From NCBI GenBank assembly GCA_013176395.1, contig JABMLP010000004.1, forward strand, positions 1,736,001 to 1,800,000: a stretch of DNA of 64,000 bases, in the 5' to 3' direction. The translations under genes and the position numbers were made by a program. This stretch comes from Venturia oleaginea (taxonomy: Eukaryota > Ascomycota > Dothideomycetes > Venturiales > Venturiaceae). Shown piece after piece: positions 24,287 to 35,403 of the stretch (position 1 is its first letter; every line of letters begins with the position of its first letter). The notes beneath the pieces were generated by a model, which had not been told where the DNA came from, made no database searches, and saw nothing but the letters and a program-made list of their open reading frames with translations.

Positions 24287-24472
24287 ATAGCTATTACGGG
24301 ACGGTAACTGGAAAGACGCAGCATACTCGTAGCCAAAGATTGTTTAGATTCAGTTAAAGAGTGAAGGTATCTTCAAACAGAGAACCTCAATGAGGTTCTG
24401 TCTCTATACTAGGCTCAATCAAGCTTAGGCTCTTAGTCTATACCAACCATGGGCTATGCCCATAACAGTAGC
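24287..24472 (+). repeat. Inverted second copy of the Gypsy leader
   Basis: This stretch is the reverse complement of about 23795-23967, the element's leader between the 5' LTR and the gag ATG. Shared landmarks are TTACGGGACGGTA, GCAGCATACTCGTAGCCAAA and CCATGGGC(T)ATGCCCATAAC. It lies outside the target duplication, facing the element. Similarity ends just after the first gag codons. It must be a fragment of another copy of the same family in the opposite direction, perhaps one the present element jumped next to. Confidence 0.8.
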
Positions 24473-24479
24473 TGGGATT

Positions 24480-25313
24480 ATTGATGTGCTCTTGATAGAT
24501 CTATAAAGTATTAGAAGATTCTGTTACAGATCACCTCTAAGCTAAAGAGCAGGAAGGCAGGACTCGCAAAGAATGGTTGGATAACAAGAAGATATTGCTA
24601 GGACTGATAATGGAGGAGAATCCTTCGAGCACACAGGATGACTGGTGCGACGGGGTCAGTCCTAAAGGAGAATAGAACGTGCAGGAGTCACGTGATATTC
24701 CCATAGTTCCCACAGGTCTTGGCAGTTGCCCACAGATCTGACAGCTGTGGGAAGTGTGGGAAAGAGCCAAGAGGTGTGGGAATACACCTTGGCACCCAGA
24801 ACCATAAGGGTATATAGGGAGAACGTTGGAGGGACTTTCCTTTCTCTCTTCGTGGTTATCTCATGTTATGTTTCTCACATAGGAGCTTCTTCAATCTACT
24901 ACAGTAACGACCTTTTACTTAGATACAATCAAGCACAAGTCATATGCATACGAAACAAGCCCACCCCCAATCTTCATACTAACCGACAAGCGTTCAGGAT
25001 TGATCTGAGGATCAAATCGGTTTGACGACAATTGAATTGGGAGATACATCGGACGGCTAGGATCTAGTGAGCCTCCAAAGAACCTGAGCAAGGGAATGTA
25101 CTTAAGGTAAGTACTTCCAGACTGATATTGCCCTTACCCCAAACCCGCGGACCAGAACAAGAGAACACAGGTGTCAAGAATTTTTTGACATAATCAACTG
25201 TGTTGAAAAACGAGTTTCCCGTAACACTATAACCACCCTCATCACGAGTAGAGGCGCAACAGTCAAAACAGTCCTTCACATCAGTTGTGAAGAAGGCAGT
25301 CAATATACGCGAT
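24480..25313 (+). promoter_or_regulatory. Probable 5' LTR/leader of second Gypsy element
   Basis: The sequence before the second gag-pol frame has promoter-like features: a TATA-like GTATATAGGG near 24808 and a C/T-rich stretch after it (TTTCCTTTCTCTCTTCG). No 3' partner LTR is in the window, because the element is cut off at 27.5 kb, so the LTR borders cannot be set. A run of GTGTGGGA/CTGTGGGAA repeats occurs at 24744-24780. Confidence 0.45.
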
Positions 25314-27578
25314 ATGTCGACTGTAGGCGGGACCAACTCGGTTCCCAGCCCAGCACAGCAAGCGGCTATGCTCATGGAGCTGAAGAAACAGATGGATCGC
25401 ATGGAAGCTGAATTAGCAGCAAAGAATACTGAACTCGCCAAACTCAAAGGAGGTAGATTCATCAAGAGAGATCCCCCTGAGAGATACGACGGAAACCGGG
25501 AAGGACTAAAGAAGTTCCTTACCCAGGCAGATTTGTTCATCGAAGCCAACAAGGAAGCGCTACTAGAACCAGAAGATCAAGTCAAGTTCGTGGCAGAACG
25601 ACTGACCGGGAGAGCATTCGATTGGTTCGAACCAAAGTTACGAGATTACCTGGACTACGATGCGAAGAAGCAGGACAAGGAGACCAGGGACATTTTCGGA
25701 GACTACGAACATTTTGTGGAGAAGTTGAGAGAGATCTTTGGGAACGTGGACGAGGTCCGCGAGGCGGAAAGGAAGATGCAGCTCGTTACCCAACGAGGAT
25801 CGGCGAAACAGTATGCTTCAGAGTTTCAGCAAATATCCAGCAAGTTGGGCTGGGCCGACGGGCCACTCATCACCCACTACTACAAAGGACTGAAGCCACA
25901 CATCAAGGACGACCTGATTCGAGTTAAGAGACCCGACACCATTCATGCATTCATGACCCTCACGATTGAGATCGACAACCGACACTTCGAGAGGCAGTTG
26001 GAGCGCAAGGGCGCGATGCCAACGTTCATGAACCATGCACCAAGAAAACAAGATCAACAACCACAACAGCAACGGCGACAGCAGCATCCCAACGCGAGGG
26101 CTCCTCGACAGCCACCATCGCAGCCACACTGGGGAGACCCGATGGACCTCAGTGCAGCAAAAGTACTCAGGATACAATTCATCCCGAGAAACGAGAAGCG
26201 TTTCCAGGACCGGGTATGTTTTACATGTGGGAAGAAGGATCCTTTTGCAAAAGATTGCCCGAACAAGTCAAAGCAATTCAACATGATCGCAAAAGATAGG
26301 TTAGATCTTCCGAAGGGACGAGATCAGTCAGATCCTTCCCGAGTACAGAATCAAGAGGATTCTCCCAGCAAGAGTCAAACAGACTGGACGTACGGAAAAG
26401 GAACCCAACACGCCTGTTTGAGCTGGACGGCTTGTTATGACGACTATTGCAAGGTGCATATGTCTAACAAGGATGCTTCCGGATGGTATCTAAGGGAACC
26501 ACGGAAGAAGACTCCTTTACGAAGGAAAGAGGCAGAGAGTCACCAAGCTCACGACCTAACGACGACTGCAGTGGATCAGGAAGACCGGATAACAAAGGAC
26601 CGTGCCCTCATACCCAGACAAGAGCCACCGAAGGCCTGCGCAGTGTCGGAGTACGCTCAACATTTGGAATTCCATGTGGTGGTAGACGGAAAGCGGATCA
26701 AGGCAATGATCGATTCTGGTGCCCATGGGAATTTCATAAGTAAGAGCTGCGTCGAAAAACATGGATTCGAGATCAGGACAAAGGAAGAGCCTTACCCTGT
26801 GAGAGCCTACGATGGATCAGTAAGCGAAGGCGGAGCAGTGGAACAGGAAACAACACCCCTGACCATCAGACTTCAAAGTCACTTCGAGGAAGCTGTCCTA
26901 GACGTAGTTGCGATGAAAGGACACGAAATTATCTTGGGAGCACCGTGGCTTCGCAAGCGTAATCCTAACATCGACTGGAAAGCGAGAAGAATCGTCTTCT
27001 CGGATTGGTGTGGAACAACGGGCAAGAGAGCCGTTAGTGACCACATTCCGGAACATCACCCTAACAAGAGGAGTGAAGAGAACGAGAGGGTGCGTCACCC
27101 CAGAGTCTCGGATAGGATTGAGCAACCATCTAACGAAGAACGGCAGATCGCCGCCACCAACGAGATACCACCGGAGTATCAAGGTCTCGAAGATGCATTC
27201 AGGGAATTGACAGACGACGAGAACCTACCAGACCATCAGCCATGGGATTTGGAAATATTGCCGAAGCCAGGTGCAAAGTTGCACTCGCAATCCATCTACA
27301 GACTGAATGAAGCTGAGCTAAGGGAGCTCAGAGACCAGCTAAGCGACTTGCTGAAGAAAGGATACATTCGTGAATCCAAGTCACCATGTGGAGCACCAAT
27401 CATCTTTGTGGCGAAGAAGGACGGCACTAAGAGGATGTGCGTAGACTATCGACAACTGAACGACGACACGGTGAAGAACGTCTACCCACTACAACTGATT
27501 GAAGAGCTCAAGGGAGACACAAAAATGGACAAGATGACAATCTTAATTTCGAGTGTTACTTCCAGATGCAGTCACTGA
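25314..27578 (+). pseudogene. Second Gypsy gag-pol polyprotein, truncated in RT
   Basis: The frame is open from upstream; the first ATG is 25314. It encodes a coiled-coil start (MELKKQMDRMEAELAAKNTE), a retrotransposon gag domain (QVKFVAERLTGRAFDWFEPK), a zinc-knuckle-like CFTCGKKDPFAKDC and an aspartic protease (MIDSGAHGNFISKS). The beginning of reverse transcriptase follows (AKKDGTKRMCVDYRQLN). The knuckle has Pro where the CCHC His should be. Reverse transcriptase stops after about 60 residues, where the sequence enters copy 2 of the 1.65-kb repeat (27508). RNase H and integrase are absent. It differs from the first element in gag type and in its frame arrangement: gag and pol are fused here. 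Confidence 0.88.
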
Positions 27579-29173
27579 GAATATCTTTCCACAGCACTGT
27601 CAACGATGCTGCTAGCGGTCCCGAAAATCAACAACAAGGCCAAGAAGGGAGGACGCGCCCATACCGCCTATGCATTTCTGGAGATCTGAATTCTACGGAG
27701 CCTCGCCCGTCACGACCTTCGCGTTCCCAAAGACCGCAAACAGACCCATCATCCAACCATCTGCCAACTTCTTTGCCAATATCACCTATTATTCGCCTGG
27801 ACAATGAATGTACTAAGAACACATTAGCGTAGCTCCTGAGATCAGAGGTGGAACATACACAGCACACCGGGTCCTTGGTTATGACCAGTTTGTCCTCACA
27901 TTGTATGTTGCAGCTTTTTTGCACGTTACCATCAATACCGTTACAAATATTAGTCTATAATATTCTGTTAGCCTAGAAGTCCTTACGCTAGAGTAGAACT
28001 ATCAGGCCCTATAATTATCACATCGGACCCGTTACCAGGGAATAGATGATTACAGGGCCTGAATATATCTGGTGTGACGTACGATCGTTTTTTGTCCTGA
28101 AACATAACATTTCCCGCATATCATCCGGTTTCTGGAAGCAACTTGCTGAACGGCGGTAAGGATGACTGTTGTGAAGTAGAGTATGGAGCGCATGTTGAAG
28201 TTGATATTTGGAGTTGGAGAGAAACGGGCGTTGCAATGAGGGGCTTCCTTGGTGAGATCGTTTCCGGGTACATATAGAGACTGTATTTTCGACTTTGAAT
28301 ATTACGATAGTATCCAGGGGATATAATCTCGCTACCCGTACGATTCCGATACGATTTTGATCTTGTACTTGCGAAGTTGACGAGGACATGTGCAACCTGC
28401 GATCGATTCCGTAGTTTCTTAAGAGCTAGGAAAACCATAGATTAAGACTTACAGGACTTTTGTACGAGTTTCATACGACTCTAATTAAATCCGGAGCCTT
28501 TCATATCGCGAAACGGGAAGTTTATAGAGTATAATCGACGGATCGACGTTAAACGACGTGTTTAATCAGCAAGATTTTCATACTCGTCTATCGAGGCTCT
28601 CAGAGAACCACTAGAATCCTTTTGCCACTTTTTTCTTTGGCCTACAATGTTCCGACCATGTTCGGCGGTATTGTGGCAGAATCTAAAACACTTAGAAACA
28701 AGATTATCCCGTACTATACTTAACAGTAAGAGCCAGCTCTCTCCCTAATTCCCGTCGAAAGCGAGGATACTCTAAGCCGTTCTCGCCCAGAATTCTTATC
28801 ATCACGTACGAGGCTCGGAATATCGTAGCAGCGGATGTTCAGCCTCTCGCCGTTTCTGCACCCTAAAACCTCGAGATTGTGCCTCCCTCTTCCCTCTCTG
28901 CTACCTCCTTACCTATTTATGAGAGCGGTGAGAGCTCCTCTTTCTCTAATCTAGTACGTTCTAGACTATATCAAGGCATCTTGCCAAGCTGTGGGAACAT
29001 CGCCGGAACATCGCGACCAAAAATTCCACCACTCCAGCCTCCACCTCCACTACTCTGACCTCCACATGGATAAACGCTGCCGGATAAACGCGAGATTTCC
29101 ATGTACAAGGTTATCCATAGCCGCTACTATATGCCGCTATGCTGTTGTTATAGAGAGTCTCTACATAGAATTT
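27508..29173. repeat. 1.65-kb dispersed repeat, copy 2
   Basis: This is the partner of 13399-15053. It starts exactly where the second Gypsy polyprotein breaks off and shares with copy 1 the phrase TCAAGGGAGACA at its left edge, which in this copy is still readable as Gypsy coding sequence. The sequence after 29173 (CTTCCCGTAAGTTTAAG) is not found after copy 1. From about 28020 on it is nearly identical to copy 1. Confidence 0.85.
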
Positions 29174-32118
29174 CTTCCCGTAAGTTTAAGATATCCGAGA
29201 GAGAAGCCGAAAACGTTATTCATGGAATATCTCGGTATTGTTGAACAGTGGCATGCCAGTCCTTGATACCTCAGGCATAGTGCACGTGATAGATGCCAAG
29301 GAATGCAGACATGCATATATATGCATGCAGATGCAACGGTGTACTTAACCTCTGCAGTCAATACAGTCAAGTCACAGGGTGACACTCGTTCTGTTCATCG
29401 GCTCCTATCGTTAAGTTCGTGTTGAATCTACTTCCGAATAACTCTGTTTTGCTCGTTCAGCGTAACAGGTATAACTTTTATCTTCGACTTGTTTAATTAT
29501 AGGAACCCGAAGACTTAATATTAACAGGCGGGGTTACGTATACCCGTCGCTGTGTAGAGAGAAACTATCTATTTAGCTCGTGACTGCCCCGAGGATATCG
29601 CTGCGTCGGAAACCACTTCTTCTACTATAGTATAAGGGGGTAAGTCTAAGATCTTAGACAGCCTTGTTAGATACAGACATACTCTCCGCTTGATCGTACT
29701 ACTATAGGTTGCTCATCGATCGGACCAGCCCGATACTCATTCTTCTCTTTGAATTTGGAGGAGAGTAAGACTCATGTGTCACCCACAACCTATTGCTGGA
29801 GGCACACAATCGGGCTGAATACATCGAGTAAGTTCACATTACTATATAAGTAGACACCAAGGCATTCGGAAAAGATACATGCTGTAATAACGGACAGTGC
29901 TCATGAGACGATCTAGACAACGTGGCTGAAATCGTATGTAGTCAAAGATGACTCACAGACTTTGCCTCGATCAAGCTCAGTTTGTTCGAAAAACGGTTCG
30001 TCCTAACAAGATGAAGAACGACTTAGCTTTGAAGCTCACACACATCACAGCCACGCAAACATCCAACGATAAAAAGCCGCTTTAAGTGCTAAAATACAGA
30101 GATACGTATAAAATAATACGATCCACCAAAGCCATAAAAGAACCTCATTCTGTGCCATTTCGCAGCCACGCGCTTCGATTCCTACTTCCCCAGTAACCTC
30201 ACTCCCAGCCGTGCAAGGGCCACGCGCTTCAGCCTGGTTGCAATAGTGGTGGTTCGTGGATGGATGCAAACTTAGTGGGGACTCTACGTACAATAAACGG
30301 TGAAGAGTCGAGAAAGCAATCTTTGGAAAAACCGTAAGCGAATCATACAACAAACGTCATACAACAAACGTCATACAACAAACGAATGGATCGAGGAAGA
30401 AACGCCTGTTCCATTGTAGACATTTCGCCCGTCATAACAATGGAACCAATCAAACCCGTCATCTTTTGAGCGACTTGTCCGCCCATCGCTCCTGCCGTAA
30501 TATTCTTGGTCGGTACCCTACATCAGCTGGAAGATATTAGTAGGTGAACGATTGAGAAGAGTGAAATAGACTCACCTTTATCCTCTACTGATGCCTTTCC
30601 TCCGAGTGTTTCCATCATGTCTTCATTTCTTTCTTCCGTTTCGGTCAACCGTATTTCCGGCTTTCTTTCCTTGGCCTATTGTTTGCACCGTTGTCTCTTG
30701 GTCGCCAGGTCCTTGTTTTGAACACTTTCCAGTATCTTCCTGGAGTGTCCTTCCCGCATCAAAATCCCATCTCTTTTCGTTTTCTTCCATTGATAACCTC
30801 TCTACCGACCTGTGTCCTATGCGTCTAGATGTCAAATGTCTCCAGACCTTCCCACCTCTTCCCATCTTATTTTGGCGTTGTTCGTCTCGATGCATTTTCT
30901 CGGTATGCCCTTCGTTGTGCTAGTCGAATCTCGATTTCTTCCCAACTCGTCTGCGTGAATCATGCCCATCATTGCTTCTTCCTCTTCCACTTCTTGGTCT
31001 GATATGCCTCCCGTGATTTACGTCTTGACATCTTCTCGCTGTTGCTGATATCGTCTGCGCTCCATAGCCAATGCTCGATTATGACATTGATTTCCTCCAA
31101 GTCTTCTTCCTGAAGCGTATCAACCCTTTCTTTCTTTTTTGGTCGGCCAAAATCCCAACTCTTCTCGTTTTCTTTTGTGGTGGTATTGTGGTATAGGCGT
31201 CTACCATATCAGTAGGTTGCAAAATCTGAGCACTGGGCCTCCGTTGACCAAACAGTTTCGCTTTCAGTTGAACCGCGACAGCATAGTTAGCCATTGTCTT
31301 CTCCTCAGAAGAATTGGCCATTTCTGCAACGGGCCCATCTTGTGATCAACTTGGAAATTGCTGTTGGACAAACTTTGCGAGGAGTTTTGTCGTCCTAGCA
31401 TCGACTAGTTGTTGGTTGTGCTCGTGCTGGTGCCACCTCTACTTTTGCCCAGCTGCCCACATGTCGCAAGCGGCCTCATCACTGAAGTCTGGCATGTTTT
31501 CACTGAAATCATTTAACGGATGTTCGTGTAACTCAGGAGTAAGGAGTTTCACGGCCTCGATGCGACATTTCTCTTTGATTGTCATGGACTTCGGCGCATC
31601 TTCTTTCGTCCAGTCGAAGTCTGTTAACTTACTTCATATAATCTGCCTCGGAGCCTTCGCAATGTATCCATGGCGTCAGCGGCCAATCGATCAATGGACA
31701 GGTTCCGAGGATTTCGTTCTTCATTAGGCGTGAAGGGGGTGTTTGCACCGTTATCACTTGACATTGGGTTTCCTGGAGCTTTTGCGTGGCGTTTGCAACC
31801 GCAGATTGCTTTTTGTCGTATTTCTCTAGATACTTCTTCTTGTCCTCAGCCAACCTCTTTACCGCTGGGTGGAATGATTCACCCCAAAGTAAAACTTAGT
31901 CATAAACGTAACCTTAGTCGTGCATGTCTTTGACCGTGAAAGAATCCTGGAGAATAGTTGGGTTTTTAAAGTATTTCTTGGCCAGATCGATCTGGCCCGT
32001 GCATGAAGCTGGTTCGATGGTACCATTCTCTACGAAACGGGATGAGAATGGATTATGAGAGACTTTGAACTTACCCTCCCTCAACAGACCCTGCCAGATC
32101 AAAGCGCGACGCATAGAC
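29174..32118. other. Mixed unresolved region with gene fragments
   Basis: No complete gene is visible. Minus-strand pieces look coding: 30410-30535 (NITAGAMGGQVAQKMTGLIG) preceded by a GTGAGT donor near 30575, 30623-30895 (charged, coiled-coil-like), 31629-31853 and 31914-32114 (NPFSSRFVENGTIEPASCTG). A GTAAGT donor lies near 32073. The pieces do not join into one frame. They may be one decayed intron-bearing gene or several. A perfect triple repeat of a 14-base unit (TCATACAACAAACG) is at 30343-30384. Confidence 0.4.
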
Positions 32119-32440
32119 CTATATTTTCAATTTCTCTTCCATTCTTGGGAAAAGCGGCGCATTTCTTCCGCCACGGAACAAATCTAACATTTCCTTTCCA
32201 ATCCAAGCTTCCCGGCTCTTAGCCAATCCTCTTTCCAATTCCATCATCTTGTTCGCTTGAATGATAAGGCCCATACCGTTGGCCTTGATGCCACTGTTGA
32301 TGAGATATCCAACGGAAAGTGCAACAGTTTCAGTCTGGTTAATAGGAACACCGACTTTCCTCATCTTTGTTGCCCATTCGTCTAGAGAATCAATCTCGCG
32401 CTCCTTGTTTTCGTTGAAAATAGGCGTCAGCGTAGCAGTA
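32119..32440 (-). pseudogene. C-terminal remnant of a short-chain dehydrogenase
   Basis: About 105 residues read like the end of fungal short-chain dehydrogenases: KVGVPINQTETVALSVGYLI, then MGLIIQANKMMELERG, and the terminal EMLDLFRGGRNAPLFPRM. The coding sequence is contiguous but its upstream part, including the Rossmann GxxxGxG and the YxxxK active site, is missing. The break coincides with the end of the pogo-like element (TA at 32441-32442). No N-terminal half is found on the far side (beyond 34276). Insertion followed by deletion, or insertion into an already truncated gene, would explain this. Confidence 0.65.
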
Positions 32441-32442
32441 TA

Positions 32443-34274
32443 ACGTACTCCACCACCCAACCGTTCAAACCACCCAACCGCTCAAAATTTCTTGGCACGA
32501 CCATCTCATGTTACGACTCTTTAATTTTTTCGCTATCAACAACAGATTCTAAGTCCGTCGTGCTACTATCTGATTCAGAACATATCTCGATATCTTTTTT
32601 ACAAGTTCGCGCATTATGCCCAGTTACGCCGCAGTTCCCACAGCGCCGTTGAGTTGGTCGGGCTATTTCTTGATCACCGATACCACGAGCCTTCTTCGAT
32701 CCCTGAGGCGCTACAGACGCCTCTGCAGCTACCTGCGCTGCTGCAGTCCCATACTCCATAATACCACCTTGCTGGATCCGCTTCCTTTTGCGCGATTTTA
32801 GCTTCGTTATTACTGCCAATTGCTCTTCAAGCTCGTGGTTGCGCGCAACGAGTAGAGCGTTTTGGTGAAGCATCAATTCAGCGCCCTTAACAAGCTGGGA
32901 AAAGCCAGCCTGCGCAGTAACTGGTGACCGAGTAAAAGAGTCGCTTACGAGCTTGGATTGGGATCCAAATTCATGAGTATTGCTTGGAGTCTTTGCCTTC
33001 CACGGCGTTTTTGGGAGACGGGGTTCTGGCGGGGTACGTAGCCGTACTTCAAGGCGGTCCAATACCGCCTGCGCGTCGATAGGGACTAGCCCTACTGCCT
33101 CAAAGGCCTTTTGACAGTTCTCTTTTGTAAACACGTCGAAAAACGCGTCTTTGAAGGCAGGGAGAAAGCCTTCCTTGTTGATATGGTACACGCGTCGGCG
33201 CGCCAAGTCCCGGATGCGTTGGGAGTACTTGCGCTTCAACGGCGAGAAGCAGACCACGTCAAGGGGCTGGAGTATATACGACGAGTGCGATGGCATGCAG
33301 AGGGCTAGAATCTTATTTTCGAGGCAGTAGTCCTTAAAATTCTGGTTGAGATGGCTCTCATGGCCGTCCAAAATGAGTAGCCTGTACCCCCCCACCTGCC
33401 GCGCCTTTGTATGCGCGTCAAAATGCTTCAACCACTCAAGACCAAGCGCGTTATTTGTCCAGCCGTTCTCAGAGACTGAAAGCTTCCAATTGCGCGGTAT
33501 ATCTGCCTCCTCGTACCACGCAGAGATGTGAACGCGTCCTTTGTAGATAATGAAGGGTGGGGTTGCATACCCAGCGGCGCAGATACTCTGGATAACCGTA
33601 ACCCATTCGCGATCGCCCGGCTGAATGAGTTCCGGCCTTGTACGTCTCTCGGAGGCTGTAACGACCTTCATTGACCCAATAACACCCATCTGGAAGCCAA
33701 TCTCGTCAAAGTTGTGTGTATCCTCGTCGTGGACGCCGTACTTGGCTTTGGTATCTGCAACGAGCTTGAACCACGCGCCAATAATCTCTGGATCTTCCTG
33801 TAGTATCCTCTGCCTATCCTTGGCTCGGTTGAAGGCCATCTTGAGCTCATCTGAGCGCGTAACGAACCTCTCAGCCCAGTTTTTGCCCACTGGCTCTCCA
33901 CCGCGTATAGCTAGCAGTTTATCGGCCATATCTGCTACCTCACAAAGCCGGGCGCAAATCCTCGCGAATCGAGGTCAAGGATGTATCGGAAAAGCGTTTG
34001 CTCTTCGGTAAGGGTAAGTTTCCGACCATTTGGTGGTGTTTCGAGGATAAATGGGACTCCTTTAACGCGCTCAGAGAGGATTCGCTGTTTAACGTCAAAG
34101 GCACGAGTGGCGGTCCCGTTGGCTTCGGAATTGGCCGGCTTGGAGGGCTTGGAGTGCGAGCTGGATTCTCCCTTCGTGTTGGAGTAATAGTGCGTTTCGT
34201 TGTTCAGACATAATCACATAAGAGGAATGTTAGAAGTCTTGGCAGATTTTGAGCGGTTGGGTGGTGGAACACGT
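32443..34274 (-). mobile_element. Pogo/Fot1-like DNA transposon 1
   Basis: Inverted ends read ACGTACTCCACCACCCAACCG on the left and ACGTGTTCCACCACCCAACCG from the right, each bordered by TA (32441-32442 and 34275-34276), the Tc1/mariner-pogo target. The left inverted repeat contains the phrase CACCCAACCGNTCAAA twice in tandem; the right end has it once. The element carries one transposase gene on the minus strand. Confidence 0.85.
32511..34211 (-). pseudogene. Pogo/Fot1-like transposase with N-terminal frameshifts
   Basis: The open part (32511-33929, 472 residues) has the end of a CENP-B-like DNA-binding domain (EPVGKNWAERFVTRSDEL), then the DDE catalytic domain with FDEIGF, ILDGHESH and LQPLDVVCFSPLKRKY. 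A basic segment (LKSRKRKRIQ) follows, then a C-terminal CCHC knuckle, CGNCGVTGHNARTC. Upstream, the natural start (ATG at 34211, MSEQRNALLLQ) is separated from it by two frame changes near 34118 and 33957. The second of these sits just before the DMADKLLAIRGG segment. The catalytic half is intact, so decay is recent. The zinc knuckle is an add-on seen in some fungal pogo transposases. Confidence 0.85.
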
Positions 34275-34564
34275 TAATGATAGTAGTGATTTCAAATTCA
34301 AAGATGATTACCCTTTGTAGGGCATATGGGTAGTAACGGAGATGTTATCTGTCAGCCGAGAAAGGCTGTGATGGGGATGGCGTACTCATACTGAAGAGAG
34401 GCTATGATTGATATCCGGAGATACCGCCGATGGAGATATGGCATTGGATAGGACCTTGCCAAGACCCATCCCTTTCCAGCAAGCCGTAAGCCCAACCTTA
34501 ACAAACTCCAGCTGGCAACTTCTTGACTATAATCGCAAGGCACAACTCATACACAACCACCACA

Positions 34565-35403
34565 ATGACTAGATTACGAAGCTCGGCTGCGCTCTCCAAT
34601 GCTATCACATATCTCCTCCTCGCCCTGTTCGCCCTCCCAACTCAGGCTCTGTACTTTTATATGAAGGATGGCTCTCCAAAGTGCTTCCACGAGGAATTAC
34701 CGAAGGACACACTTGTCGTTGGTATGTTTACACCCCTATACCAGACCTTTTCAGAGTTATACTCCGACCCATAACTTGAACCAGCTAACATTTATTTCAC
34801 AGGCCACTACACAATCTCCCAATACGACCAACACTCACATTCCTTCTCCTCCCCTCCGACCCTAGGCTTGTACATAACCGTCGAAGAAGTCTTCGACTCG
34901 CACCACCGCATCGTTGCCCAAAAGGGTGAAGCAAAGGGCCGCTTCACATTCTCAGCCGCCGATTCAGGAGAACACCGTCTCTGCTTCTCACCCACAAACT
35001 GGCAAGCACTCGGCAGCTATAATCTGGGTGGTGAAGATATGGGTGGTTTGAGGGTAGAATTGGACATGGCGATTGGAGAGACCAGTGCCATTGAGAGCAC
35101 GGACAAGGGCAAGTTGGAGGATTTGGTGTCCAGGATAAGGGATTTGAATGGCAGGCTGGCCGACGTGAGGAGGGAACAGGTTTTCCAGAGGGTACGTCGT
35201 GAGAGTGGGGAATGAACCAGATCATGAGGCAAGACACTAATACTGAATATCAGGAACGAGAGGCCGAATTCCGCGATCAATCCGAATCCACAAACTCCAA
35301 AATCGTCCGGTACACCATCATCCAACTCCTCATCCTGGGTGCCACCTGCGCATGGCAACTAAGCCATCTACGAAACTTTTTCATAAAGCAGAAGCTGACT
35401 TAG
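34565..35403 (+). CDS. p24/emp24-family cargo receptor (Erp-like)
   Basis: Three exons, 34565-34721, 34803-35191 and 35254-35403, give 231 residues. Intron signals are GTATGT..CTAAC..CACAG and GTACGT..ATCAG. The protein has a signal peptide (about residues 1-28), a lumenal GOLD domain beginning [20 protein letters not shown] and including [15 protein letters not shown], a coiled coil ([26 protein letters not shown]), one membrane span (about 200-222) and a short tail [10 protein letters not shown] with the FF pair used for COPII binding. The LYFY..CF.EELP start fits the alpha/Erp branch. p24 proteins cycle between ER and Golgi and help load secretory cargo. The gene is intact although it stands only 290 bases from a pogo element. 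Confidence 0.92.
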
